The notes under the pieces are model-generated. The model had not been told where the DNA came from. It saw nothing but the letters and a program-made list of their open reading frames with translations, and searched no databases. Source: Ruegeria sp. AD91A (GTDB lineage: Bacteria > Pseudomonadota > Alphaproteobacteria > Rhodobacterales > Rhodobacteraceae). Taken from it: a DNA stretch of 64,000 nt. The stretch is taken from the NCBI RefSeq assembly GCF_003443535.1, contig NZ_CP031946.1, positions 1,488,001-1,552,000 on the forward strand. Direction: 5' to 3'. Below, one piece after another: positions 44,959-52,374 of the stretch. The first letter of the stretch is position 1. Every line of letters begins with the position of its first letter. Position numbers and translations under genes: made by a program.

Positions 44959-45672
44959 ATGACGGACGAACCTGAAGACAAGCTAGGCACCCTGCGAACC
45001 GATCCTGATGAACAAATGATCGTTGATCGGATCTATTCTGCGGTGATGGAGCAGAAACTGGCTCCCAGAACCAAGCTGAGCGAACTGGCATTGTGTGAGA
45101 CCTTCGGCGTCGGTCGAATGCGCGTGCGCCGCGCGCTGTTGCTGCTAAGTAGCCAGGGGATCGTCGATCTGCGTTCCAATCGTGGTGCGTATGTTGCCTG
45201 CCCCAGCGCCGATGAGGCCCGCGAGGTCTTTGTTGCCCGTCTGATGATTGAAACTGGCATCGTGCGAGAACTGGCGCGTGGCATCAGTGATGAGGGTGTT
45301 CAAGCCCTACGTGCGCATGTCGAGAAAGAAGAGATTGCACGAAATGATGATGACAGGACTGAAATGATCCGTCTTTCAGGTGCCTTTCACGTCGAACTGG
45401 CGCGATGTCACAAGAACTCGGTTCTGACCCGCGTTCTGCGAGAGTTGGTCACCCGCACTTCACTGATCGTTGCCCTGTTCGGATCAAACCGCAATGCCAC
45501 CTGCCCGGATGACGAACATACTTCGATCATTGACGCGATTGCAGATGGCCAGCCGCAAGCGGCCGAAGACGCCATACGTCACCATATTCTTCATGTTCAG
45601 AATTCACTGGACCTCGAACAAACCCAAAAGACAGAACCTGATTTGGCGAAGATATTAAGCGGGCGAATGTAA
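44959..45672 (+). CDS. GntR family transcriptional regulator, FCD subfamily
   Basis: The 237-residue regulator has a winged helix-turn-helix at about residues 15-85, with LCETFGVGRMRVRRALLLLS, and an FCD ligand domain with SGAFHVELARCHKN and HTSIIDAIADGQP. It is divergent from the Liv-type operon and probably represses it, with relief by the transported substrate. The start has a GATGAAACGAG-like region upstream and no strong Shine-Dalgarno. Confidence 0.88.
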   Translation: MTDEPEDKLGTLRTDPDEQMIVDRIYSAVMEQKLAPRTKLSELALCETFGVGRMRVRRALLLLSSQGIVDLRSNRGAYVACPSADEAREVFVARLMIETGIVRELARGISDEGVQALRAHVEKEEIARNDDDRTEMIRLSGAFHVELARCHKNSVLTRVLRELVTRTSLIVALFGSNRNATCPDDEHTSIIDAIADGQPQAAEDAIRHHILHVQNSLDLEQTQKTEPDLAKILSGRM

Positions 45673-45922
45673 CTCGCATTTGGGGTCGTGCCGCAGGTTT
45701 TTTTGGCGTCGCTCGTGGGCACACAATCTGCGGCATTCAATCATCTCGTAACCTTCAGGGCGCTTCATTGCACAAGCTCATCGTATAGCTCTAAATTGGC
45801 CGTGCCCCACTTTCAACTGATCGAACGTTTGATAACTTGAATGTCCGCTTCTAACTCAGTGCCTGGCGATTTATGCGTCAGCCGCGAATGTCTTCTTCCC
45901 GCCCGTTTCCTCGCCCTCACTC

Positions 45923-46137
45923 TCAACAGGGGGCAACAACGGGTTCGTCCTCGGAGCTGCCACCCAACAATGCCCCGCTTCTGAGATGCATCTCGGCTTG
46001 CAACCCGTTTTGCGCTCCCTTTTCCGGCATCAGCGTGATCTTGTCGATGAGCATCGCCAGATATCCCTGCTCTTCCTCGAGACGGATTTCTGCAAGTCTG
46101 AGCTACAACGAGCATAAACGACGGCGCGTTGAGTCAT
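45923..46137 (-). pseudogene. Large serine recombinase with internal deletion
   Basis: The minus strand starts with MTQRAVVYARCSSDLQ, the catalytic N-terminus of large serine recombinases (Ser12), preceded by AAGGAA at good spacing. At about position 46090 the reading shifts by one base into a different frame that reads EIRLEEEQGYLAMLIDKI and LQAEMHLRSGALLGG, then stops at 45923. The second part looks like the C-terminal helical region of the same family. About 500 residues are missing. This is a broken recombinase. Confidence 0.75.
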
Positions 46138-46310
46138 GGCGTTTCCTTGATGGGGTGGTTCAAATTGGCGGCGGGTTGCGACGCGATGGCTTGCACCTCG
46201 GCGCGCGCCATCAGCTTGAGCAGACCGCGCAGGGCGATCTGTGTTTGGTTGTTTGCGCCCTGTGGCGCGTTGACGGCCTGAGCGGTGAACTGAAGGGGTG
46301 TACTGTCCAT
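46134..46310 (-). CDS. Small hypothetical ORF upstream of the recombinase remnant
   Basis: This 58-residue frame (MDSTPLQFTAQAVNAPQGAN at the start) is preceded by CAGGGA at a plausible distance and ends in an ATGA overlap with the recombinase start, so it would be co-translated. Its composition is coding-like (ALRGLLKLMARAEVQAIASQ). I do not recognise the family. Its partner is a pseudogene, so it may have no current role. Confidence 0.45.
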   Translation of the reverse strand: MDSTPLQFTAQAVNAPQGANNQTQIALRGLLKLMARAEVQAIASQPAANLNHPIKETP

Positions 46311-46398
46311 GTCGGGGTCCCTGTGTTGGTGTCAGCCGTGAGTGGCAGTCGGAACTTGGGACCGACGGAATTTTTGCAGAAAACAGTTTGGATGGTTT

Positions 46399-46428
46399 GA
46401 TCCGAAAGCGCCTTTGCGCCTCCGGATC
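46399..46428. repeat. Imperfect 13-bp hairpin
   Basis: GATCCGAAAGCGC and GCGCCTCCGGATC pair with two mismatches around a CTTT loop. It lies between two small ORFs and has no T-run. Confidence 0.4.
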
Positions 46429-46436
46429 GTTGCAGG

Positions 46437-46676
46437 TCAGGTCATATCCTGACCGCGCAGCGTCAGCGCGATTTGCTCGGATCGACGCAATCGGCCGAGT
46501 GTTTGCCGGGTTGTGCGCAACGACATCAGGGGCTGGATTTTGTTGTCCAGATCCCGCGCCTTCGGCTCAAACTCTTCGATATGGTAGCCGCCGCGCACAT
46601 GGTTCTCATCCGAGATAAACTCGGTGCGCCGTCCAGTGTCGACAACTTCGATCAGCCGCAACAGCATACACTCCAA
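46437..46676 (-). CDS. Hypothetical accessory protein
   Basis: This minus-strand frame of 79 residues has natural-looking composition (LIEVVDTGRRTEFISDENH, EFEPKARDLDNKIQPLM, GRLRRSEQIALTLRGQD). It starts at TTG 46676 or ATG 46667 and stays open further upstream, so the N-terminus may be lost. I do not recognise it. It may be a regulatory or replication accessory gene of the mobile element. Confidence 0.35.
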   Translation of the reverse strand: MECMLLRLIEVVDTGRRTEFISDENHVRGGYHIEEFEPKARDLDNKIQPLMSLRTTRQTLGRLRRSEQIALTLRGQDMT

Positions 46677-46789
46677 CGCATCGAGGTCTCGCGCAGAGAG
46701 AACCTTCTCCTAGGCTATCCGCACCGCAAGACGGCGCGCGGCATTGGCACTTTGTATGGCGTGCAACGCGTCATGGTCCTCTGCGTGAG

Positions 46790-47661
46790 GTGATCATCAC
46801 AGCGCACAAGGACTGGTTTGCAGCGTTTGATCACGACAACATAGACCACCTGTTTGGTGAGAGTCGCCAGGACCATTTTGAGCAAGCGGCTGTAGCGTGG
46901 CTCAAAGACAGCTTTGGAGATGATGTCATTCTCGCACGGGCTGATCTTGATGAGACCACCTATCATATCCACGCGGTTGTGTTGCCACGCTCACAAACCA
47001 AAGACGGGCGCAGGATGCTGCAGCCGTCAGTGCACGCTCTGATCAAGGACTATGAGAAAGCGCAAGACAGCGTTGGCGAGTGGTTCTCAGAATTGGGTCT
47101 GCAACGCGGAGAGCGGCGCAAGCAGGCACTGCGAGACGCGGTGCATCAGCATCGCAATGATCAGACATCAAGCGCCAATGAGAACGAGGGACTCGCGAGC
47201 CTTCCGGAGCATGTGGAGCACGTTAGCCCGCGCAAATGGCGGGAAGAGAAAGAATGGCAACTGACAGAGCGTGAAGCCCACGTAGGCAAACGCGAGAAAC
47301 AAGCCGCGACCGTGATACAGACCGCAAAGGCCGTCACGGAGGGCGACCCCAAAACGCTGGCGGAGATGACGCAGCCTAATGGCAAATCCTTCGCCGCGCG
47401 CTTGTTTGGAAGAGCATTTTTGCATTGTGCACAAAAGCCCGCGAGGAGGCATGGCAGGAAGCCCAAGCTGAGGTGCAGGCGCATTTTGAAGAGATCAAAG
47501 CGGCGGATGACGCGATTGTCGCAGCGTCGGCATCCCTTCCGGACCGTGCAAAGAAAGAGATCATCAAAGCGCGTAGGTCACTGGTGGGGCGCATCACGAC
47601 ACTCAAGCGCGCGATCAATAAATGGCACCAACCAGGGAAAAACAAGGATTCCGAGGTTTAA
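46790..47661 (+). pseudogene. Truncated, frameshifted MobV/Pre-like relaxase
   Basis: The frame from 46790 shows a relaxase core: VIITAHKDWFAAF, HFEQAAVAWLKDSFGDDVI and the metal-binding DETTYHIHAVVLP (His59, His61). The N-terminal part of the family, including its first motif, is missing. Near 47,410 the reading must shift by one base to continue as CTKAREEAWQEAQAEVQAHF and then ARRSLVGRITTLKRAI, ending at 47661. The unshifted frame reads Arg-rich noise. The gene is therefore broken at both ends. Confidence 0.65.
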
Positions 47662-47805
47662 AGGTGTCAAACTCCCCTCAAACTTTTTTCTCGCTAAAGA
47701 CCAACGAACATACGTGATGAGTGTCGATGGCGGCGAGAAGCCCCCACCGGCTTTTACAGGGAGCAAGTGCTCTCAAAAAATTATGTTAAACAAGAGGGAC
47801 TTCTC

Positions 47806-48138
47806 ATGAATCTACTGACAAACCTCTCCTCGGCGCAATTGTGCGCGCTCGGAATCATTGCAGACATCGGCAAAGCGCAAGCCGAGGACACCGCAAAAAT
47901 CATGGAGGCCTTTGCGGATACGCTGCCTGCATTCCTTGAAGCCGCGACGGAAGACGATGCCTTCGGGCGCAAAGTCTTCGTGCTCTTTGAAGCCGTTACC
48001 AAAATCGGCGCCGCAAAAAGATACAGCGTCATCCGCTGCGTCCAGCAGGCATCGACCAAGAAGTCGAGAAACTGCGGGGGGTTAAAAAAGAGCAAGCCGA
48101 AGGTGATGGCAAGACCAGATCCGGAACCCAAGGGGTAA
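47806..48138 (+). CDS. Small hypothetical protein, end of the mobile-element region
   Basis: This 110-residue frame begins MNLLTNLSSAQLCALGIIAD with AGAGGGA upstream. The first ~75 residues are helical and coding-like (KIMEAFADTLPAFLEAATED, FVLFEAVTKIGA). The tail is Lys/Arg-rich and may reflect a frameshift, since another frame there reads GIDQEVEKLRGVKKEQAEGD. No family is recognised. It is followed by a terminator. Confidence 0.4.
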   Translation: MNLLTNLSSAQLCALGIIADIGKAQAEDTAKIMEAFADTLPAFLEAATEDDAFGRKVFVLFEAVTKIGAAKRYSVIRCVQQASTKKSRNCGGLKKSKPKVMARPDPEPKG

Positions 48139-48163
48139 GCGGCTAGAGGCACCCAAAACGAAC

Positions 48164-48200
48164 AGAAAAAGGGCGCGGATCAAACCGTGCCCTTCTTCAA
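48164..48200. terminator. Rho-independent terminator, both strands
   Basis: AAGGGCGCGG and CCGTGCCCTT form a 10-bp stem with one wobble and a six-base loop. On the minus strand the stem is followed by TTTTTCTGTT. It serves as the end of the transcript from the flavin monooxygenase side and lies 30 bases after the plus-strand ORF. Confidence 0.7.
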
Positions 48201-48245
48201 TGTGTTTTTTTGCCGCTTTGGCTATTCAGGGTGCTCGCAGTGTCT

Positions 48246-48305
48246 AAAGCGGACCTTCACGTCGCCCTCCTCCAGGGTCGGCAATGCGGACAAAGCGGAC
48301 TTTCA
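48246..48305. repeat. Two copies of an AAAGCGGACnTTCA unit
   Basis: AAAGCGGACCTTCA (48246) and AAAGCGGACTTTCA (48292) are 46 bases apart, with GGCAATGCGGAC just before the second copy. Together with the sites near 38,906 and 52,140 they look like degenerate members of one dispersed intergenic repeat. The 200-base stretch holds no gene. Confidence 0.45.
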
Positions 48306-48348
48306 ATCGAAAAAAATGAAAGCCCGCTTATTGATTGTAGCGCATGCT

Positions 48349-50148
48349 TTAACTGAAGTGATGCACTTCTTGAAAGCCGTAGACCGGCGTCGGGATACCC
48401 TCCATCCGGGCCTTTATTTGAAGCGCCAGGAACTGTGAATAATGCCGGGACTGATGCAGGTTTCCACCATGCATCCAAAGGTTTGGAACCTGTGTCGGCT
48501 TCCACATATTGCGTTGCTCGCCTTCCCAAGGCCCCGGGTCCTTGGTTGTGTCAGAGCCTAGACCCCAACATTTCCCAAGGCGATCTGCCATATCCTGGCC
48601 CATCAGGTCCGCGACCCAACCGTTCATCGAATTATACCCGGTCGCATAGACCACCAGATCGGCATCCAGATGCGTTCCGTCATCAAGGATAACTCCGGTT
48701 TCATCAAGCGCAGTGACCTGACCGCGTTTCAGTTTGATCTCGCCATCAATGATCAACTGGCTGGCCCCGATATCAATGTAATAGCCCGATCCGCGACGCA
48801 GGTATTTCATGAACAGGCCGCTGTCATCATCGCCCCAATCCAGCCAGAATCCCGCCTTTTCAAGGCCGTCATAAAACTCTTTGTCCTGCTCTTTCATCGC
48901 GGCATAAGCCGGAATCTGGAATTCGTGCAGAATGCGATAGGGCAGCGACGCAAAGATCAGATCGGCTTTTTCGGTCGTCATGCCTGACTGCACCGCACGT
49001 TCAGAATAGAGATCGCCCAGTCCGATTTCCATGAGGGTGTCCGAGCGGACAATATGGGTTGAGGACCGCTGCACCATTGTCACGTCAGCATCGTTTTCCC
49101 AAAGCGCCGCGCAGATATCGTGGGCCGAGTTGTTGGACCCCACCACAACGACCTTCTTACCGGCCCATTTGTCGGGACCTTCATGTTCCGACGAATGCAC
49201 CTGTTCGCCTTTGAAAACATCCATACCCGGAAAATCAGGCATGCGTTTCTTGCCGGACATCCCCGTCGCCATGATCAGATGTTTGGGCCGCAGCACAACT
49301 TCTTCGCCGTCCCGGTCCACAGTGATGGTCCATTCGCCCTTGTCTTCATTGAACGTGGCGGATTTGGCCGTCGTGCGCGTCCAATAGTTCAGCTCCATCA
49401 CCTTGGTGTACATCTCAAGCCAGTCACCGATCTTGTCCTTGGGCGAGAACACGGGCCAGTTTTCCGGGAACTTGATATAGGGCAGATGGTCGTACCAGAC
49501 CGGGTCATGCAGACAGAGGGATTTGTAGCGATTGCGCCAACTGTCGCCGGGCCGGTCATTCCGTTCAACGATGATCGTCGGAACACCCAGCTGACGCAGC
49601 CGCGCACCCATGGCGATCCCACCTTGACCACCGCCGATGATGACGCAGTAGGGCTGTGTTTTGTAGCCCAGTTCAGCCTCTTCCTGCGCCCGTTCTTCGG
49701 CCCATGTGGACCTGTGTTTGCCCACACCATGCTTGGCCCCAAGTGGGCGGTTGAACCCTTTGGGCTCTTCATGACCTTTCAGCTCGACCATCGTGGTCAG
49801 CAAGGTCCATATCTTGCCATCCTTGAGGCGCAGCAACCCGTAGCCGCGTGCCAATCCGGTTTCGAACTCGATCCATGAGGTGGTTATTCCGCCGTCTTCG
49901 GTGGGCACCTCACCTTCGGATACTTTCCAACCGCTCGGTTTGGTTGTGACCAGCTGATGCGAAAGCATATCTGCCACCTGCGCCTTGCCTTCGACCGTTT
50001 TGATATTCCAGGTAAAGCTGACCAGATCGCGCCAATAGCAATCGTCTTGGAACATATCGCACGCGGCACTGATATCGCCTTTGGATAAAGCCGCACCGAA
50101 GTCATCCAGAAACCCCTGCACCTGATCCGAGAGTGTTGTGTCGAGCAT
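48349..50148 (-). CDS. Flavin-containing monooxygenase with N-terminal NTF2-like domain
   Basis: The 599-residue protein has an NTF2/SnoaL-like domain (about 1-125) and then an FMO-type part with FAD-binding GGGQGG at 172-177, NADPH-binding VVVVGSNNSAHDIC and the closing VVYATGYNSMNG. Family members oxidise small organic sulfur or nitrogen compounds or perform Baeyer-Villiger reactions. GGGAGG lies directly ahead of the start. The AcoR-like gene upstream, with the palindromes between, is its likely regulator. The substrate is unknown. Confidence 0.88.
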   Translation of the reverse strand: MLDTTLSDQVQGFLDDFGAALSKGDISAACDMFQDDCYWRDLVSFTWNIKTVEGKAQVADMLSHQLVTTKPSGWKVSEGEVPTEDGGITTSWIEFETGLARGYGLLRLKDGKIWTLLTTMVELKGHEEPKGFNRPLGAKHGVGKHRSTWAEERAQEEAELGYKTQPYCVIIGGGQGGIAMGARLRQLGVPTIIVERNDRPGDSWRNRYKSLCLHDPVWYDHLPYIKFPENWPVFSPKDKIGDWLEMYTKVMELNYWTRTTAKSATFNEDKGEWTITVDRDGEEVVLRPKHLIMATGMSGKKRMPDFPGMDVFKGEQVHSSEHEGPDKWAGKKVVVVGSNNSAHDICAALWENDADVTMVQRSSTHIVRSDTLMEIGLGDLYSERAVQSGMTTEKADLIFASLPYRILHEFQIPAYAAMKEQDKEFYDGLEKAGFWLDWGDDDSGLFMKYLRRGSGYYIDIGASQLIIDGEIKLKRGQVTALDETGVILDDGTHLDADLVVYATGYNSMNGWVADLMGQDMADRLGKCWGLGSDTTKDPGPWEGEQRNMWKPTQVPNLWMHGGNLHQSRHYSQFLALQIKARMEGIPTPVYGFQEVHHFS

Positions 50149-50252
50149 GTGATCCTCCCTATCTCCACGGAGCAGAAGGCTGGCAAATCCGTGACCCTTC
50201 GGGCAAGCGGATTTGGTGAATCAACACTTGGTGCGGTCCAAAAACGCCATAG

Positions 50253-50293
50253 CTTGTTGCGCGCGCAACAAGGGCGCAACACGGGTACGTGTT
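50253..50293. promoter_or_regulatory. Two adjacent palindromes between regulator and monooxygenase
   Basis: CTTGTTGCGCGCGCAACAAG is a perfect 20-bp dyad at 50253-50272, and AACACG-GGTA-CGTGTT is a second perfect dyad at 50278-50293. They lie 105-145 bases upstream of the monooxygenase start, a usual distance for an enhancer-like activator site. No convincing -24/-12 element was found downstream of them. Confidence 0.6.
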
Positions 50294-50296
50294 CGT

Positions 50297-52036
50297 TTAA
50301 GCGGGCGGTTTAAGCCCGGCTTTTCGCATACGGCGCAGGATCGTCGATCGGTTCACACCAAGGCGCCTTGCCAGTTGGGACATGTTCCAATCGCAAGCAC
50401 GCAAAAGTGTTTCCAGATCATCTGATTCCTGCTTTTGCGTAGGGGCGAGCGCCGGGGCGGGCAAATCCGTTAAGTCGATGATGTTGTCCCCACACAGGGC
50501 GACCGAACTTTGCAGTAGATGTTCCAGTTCACGAATATTTCCGCGCCACAACCGTGATTTCAAATCGGCGCGGGCAGCGGTCGACAGGCGAATATCATGG
50601 CTGGCAAACCGTCGGAGCAGACGATCAATTAGCCAATCCAAATCCGCACGGTGGCGCAAAGGCGGCAGAGACAATGTGGCCCCCGCAATCCGGTGAAGCA
50701 GATCTTCACGCAGACCGCCCTGCAATCCTGCCGGGGGCTGCCGGCATGAGGCGATGATCCTCAGATCAGCGCGCCGCTCAAGCACTGCCAAAAGAGAGGC
50801 CTGCGCAGGCTCGCTTAGGTCTTCAACGCCGCGCAGGAACAGTGTGCCAGGTTCGATAGCATGGCAGAAGCTGAATGTCGGAGTGTCGCAGCAGATCACG
50901 GTGTGGAAATCCTGTGTCGCGGGATCGGCCATATGGATCGCGCGCGCCAGCTTGGTTTTGCCTGTCCCGCTTTCACCGGTCAGTAAAAGCGGCAGATTTG
51001 TCGGCGCAAGACGGGCAGCCTTGTTCAAAAGTTGCTGAAGGCCCACATCCGGCCCCGCAAAGCTGCCAAGGGCACCAGGCAGAACCTGTTCGCGTTTGCG
51101 CAGGGCTGCCGTCATCTGTGGCGTCTGTGGCGCAACGGCATGACCATAGAGCGCGCGCCCATCCTTGAGGTGTAGAACGCGGTCTTCGGACGGTCTGCCG
51201 CGCATGAATTCGGGCATGTCATCAACACTGATTTCAAGCCAGTCCTGCAGTTGCGACCCGATCAGGTGGCCCGAACCGTCCGGGTCCAGTGCACATCGGG
51301 CCCCCGAAGTCATACCGATGATCTTGCCGCCTCCGTCCACTGCAACCGCCGCTTCAGGATCGACCTCAAGAAATTCGGGGCTGGCAGAAAAGCGCAGGAC
51401 CCAATCGCGCCGGGTCGATGCCATCAGGTTTGCCATCTCGACGCGACGTGCGGAATTCGTCACCAATGTCATGGCCAGATTCTGCGATGCCTTAGGCGAG
51501 GGTCCACGCAACAAAGACACATCCAGAACAGCCGCAAGACCACCTTTGGTGTCAAAAATTGGTGCTGCCGTACAAGACAGCGGCGTATGCGTAATTGAAA
51601 AATGATCGCCTTGATGAATCGTAACCGGCTGACCTGTAACGATACACGACCCCACCCCGTTCGTTCCTGCCAACTCTTCCGTCCACTTGAATCCTAGATG
51701 AAGACCCGCTGTTCTGAGCTCGTCCTCGAAGTTCCGGTCGCCAAAGAAATCAACGCAGACGCCATCTGCATCCGCAAGCAGCAGGACGTAGTTCTGCCCT
51801 GCCACCTGCGCAAACAGGGATTGCAGCCCCGAACGCGCCGTTGCGATCAGACGTTCGGATTGTTCCAGATGTTCACGGAATTTGGTGTCCGGGAGGATGT
51901 GCGCTGGTTCCTGTCTTGAGGGATCCATTCCGTAGGTTTCAACACAGCGCTGCCAGCTATCCGCGACAAGTCGGTCTCGCCCTGTATCGAACCCGCTTAA
52001 GACACGGTCAATCTCTTTTGAGTGCTGGCGGTCCAA
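50297..52036 (-). CDS. AcoR-like sigma-54-type regulator without a GAFTGA motif
   Basis: The 579-residue protein resembles AcoR: a GAF-like sensory N-terminus (about 60-200, with ELAGTNGVGSCIVTGQPVTI), an AAA+ domain with Walker A GESGTGKTKLARA at 354-366, Walker B-like GTLFLRGVEDL near 397-407 and RHRADLDWLIDRLL. A Fis-type helix-turn-helix (MSQLARRLGVNRSTILRRM) closes it. The region between Walker A and B is shortened and the GAFTGA loop is absent, so sigma-54 contact is doubtful. It probably binds the dyads at its 3' side and controls the monooxygenase. Confidence 0.82.
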   Translation of the reverse strand: MDRQHSKEIDRVLSGFDTGRDRLVADSWQRCVETYGMDPSRQEPAHILPDTKFREHLEQSERLIATARSGLQSLFAQVAGQNYVLLLADADGVCVDFFGDRNFEDELRTAGLHLGFKWTEELAGTNGVGSCIVTGQPVTIHQGDHFSITHTPLSCTAAPIFDTKGGLAAVLDVSLLRGPSPKASQNLAMTLVTNSARRVEMANLMASTRRDWVLRFSASPEFLEVDPEAAVAVDGGGKIIGMTSGARCALDPDGSGHLIGSQLQDWLEISVDDMPEFMRGRPSEDRVLHLKDGRALYGHAVAPQTPQMTAALRKREQVLPGALGSFAGPDVGLQQLLNKAARLAPTNLPLLLTGESGTGKTKLARAIHMADPATQDFHTVICCDTPTFSFCHAIEPGTLFLRGVEDLSEPAQASLLAVLERRADLRIIASCRQPPAGLQGGLREDLLHRIAGATLSLPPLRHRADLDWLIDRLLRRFASHDIRLSTAARADLKSRLWRGNIRELEHLLQSSVALCGDNIIDLTDLPAPALAPTQKQESDDLETLLRACDWNMSQLARRLGVNRSTILRRMRKAGLKPPA

Positions 52037-52136
52037 CAGCTTCCCGTCCTACAAATCCTTCCTAAAAATAGCATGAGTATAGCTGCGCGCCTATGTTCAA
52101 TATTCGACTGGCAAACGTTTGGCGCTTTGCCTCGTC

Positions 52137-52271
52137 AAGCTGACCTTCGTTAATCGCGCAGCATTGGACCCTTTCGGCTCGAAGCTGACGTTGGGTGAAT
52201 TCCTCCCAATGTCCGCATTGCGGACGAAGCTGATATTCGCATTGTCTGTCCGAATGTCAGCTAACTTTCGC
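52137..52271. repeat. Three degenerate copies of a ~45-bp unit
   Basis: AAGCTGACCTTCG (52137), AAGCTGACGTTGG (52182) and AAGCTGATATTCG (52227) lie exactly 45 bases apart, and the second unit contains the perfect palindrome GTCCGCA-T-TGCGGAC (52211-52225). The 338-base gap 52037-52374 holds no other supportable feature. Confidence 0.5.
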
Positions 52272-52374
52272 AGACCGCCCTCATAGTCCCGAACGGCGGC
52301 AGGTTGAAATGAGTTGTGCGCGCCTCATCACAACTCGTTCTACTCGATGCTTACTTATGTCGAGAATTCAACCC

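Larger units (their letters stand above)
45673..48348. mobile_element. Decayed mobile-element region
   Basis: Between two intact metabolic genes lie remains of a mobile element: an internally deleted serine recombinase, its small upstream ORF, an unidentified ORF, a truncated frameshifted relaxase and a small ORF after it. The first 250 bases (45673-45922) hold no gene; they contain an inverted repeat TGCCGCAG/CTGCGGCA (45689-45735). No flanking direct repeat or attachment site could be identified by eye. Confidence 0.6.

Noticed and set aside
45673..48348. Flanking direct repeats or attachment sites of the mobile region
   Set aside because: No matching repeats at the two borders could be found by eye.
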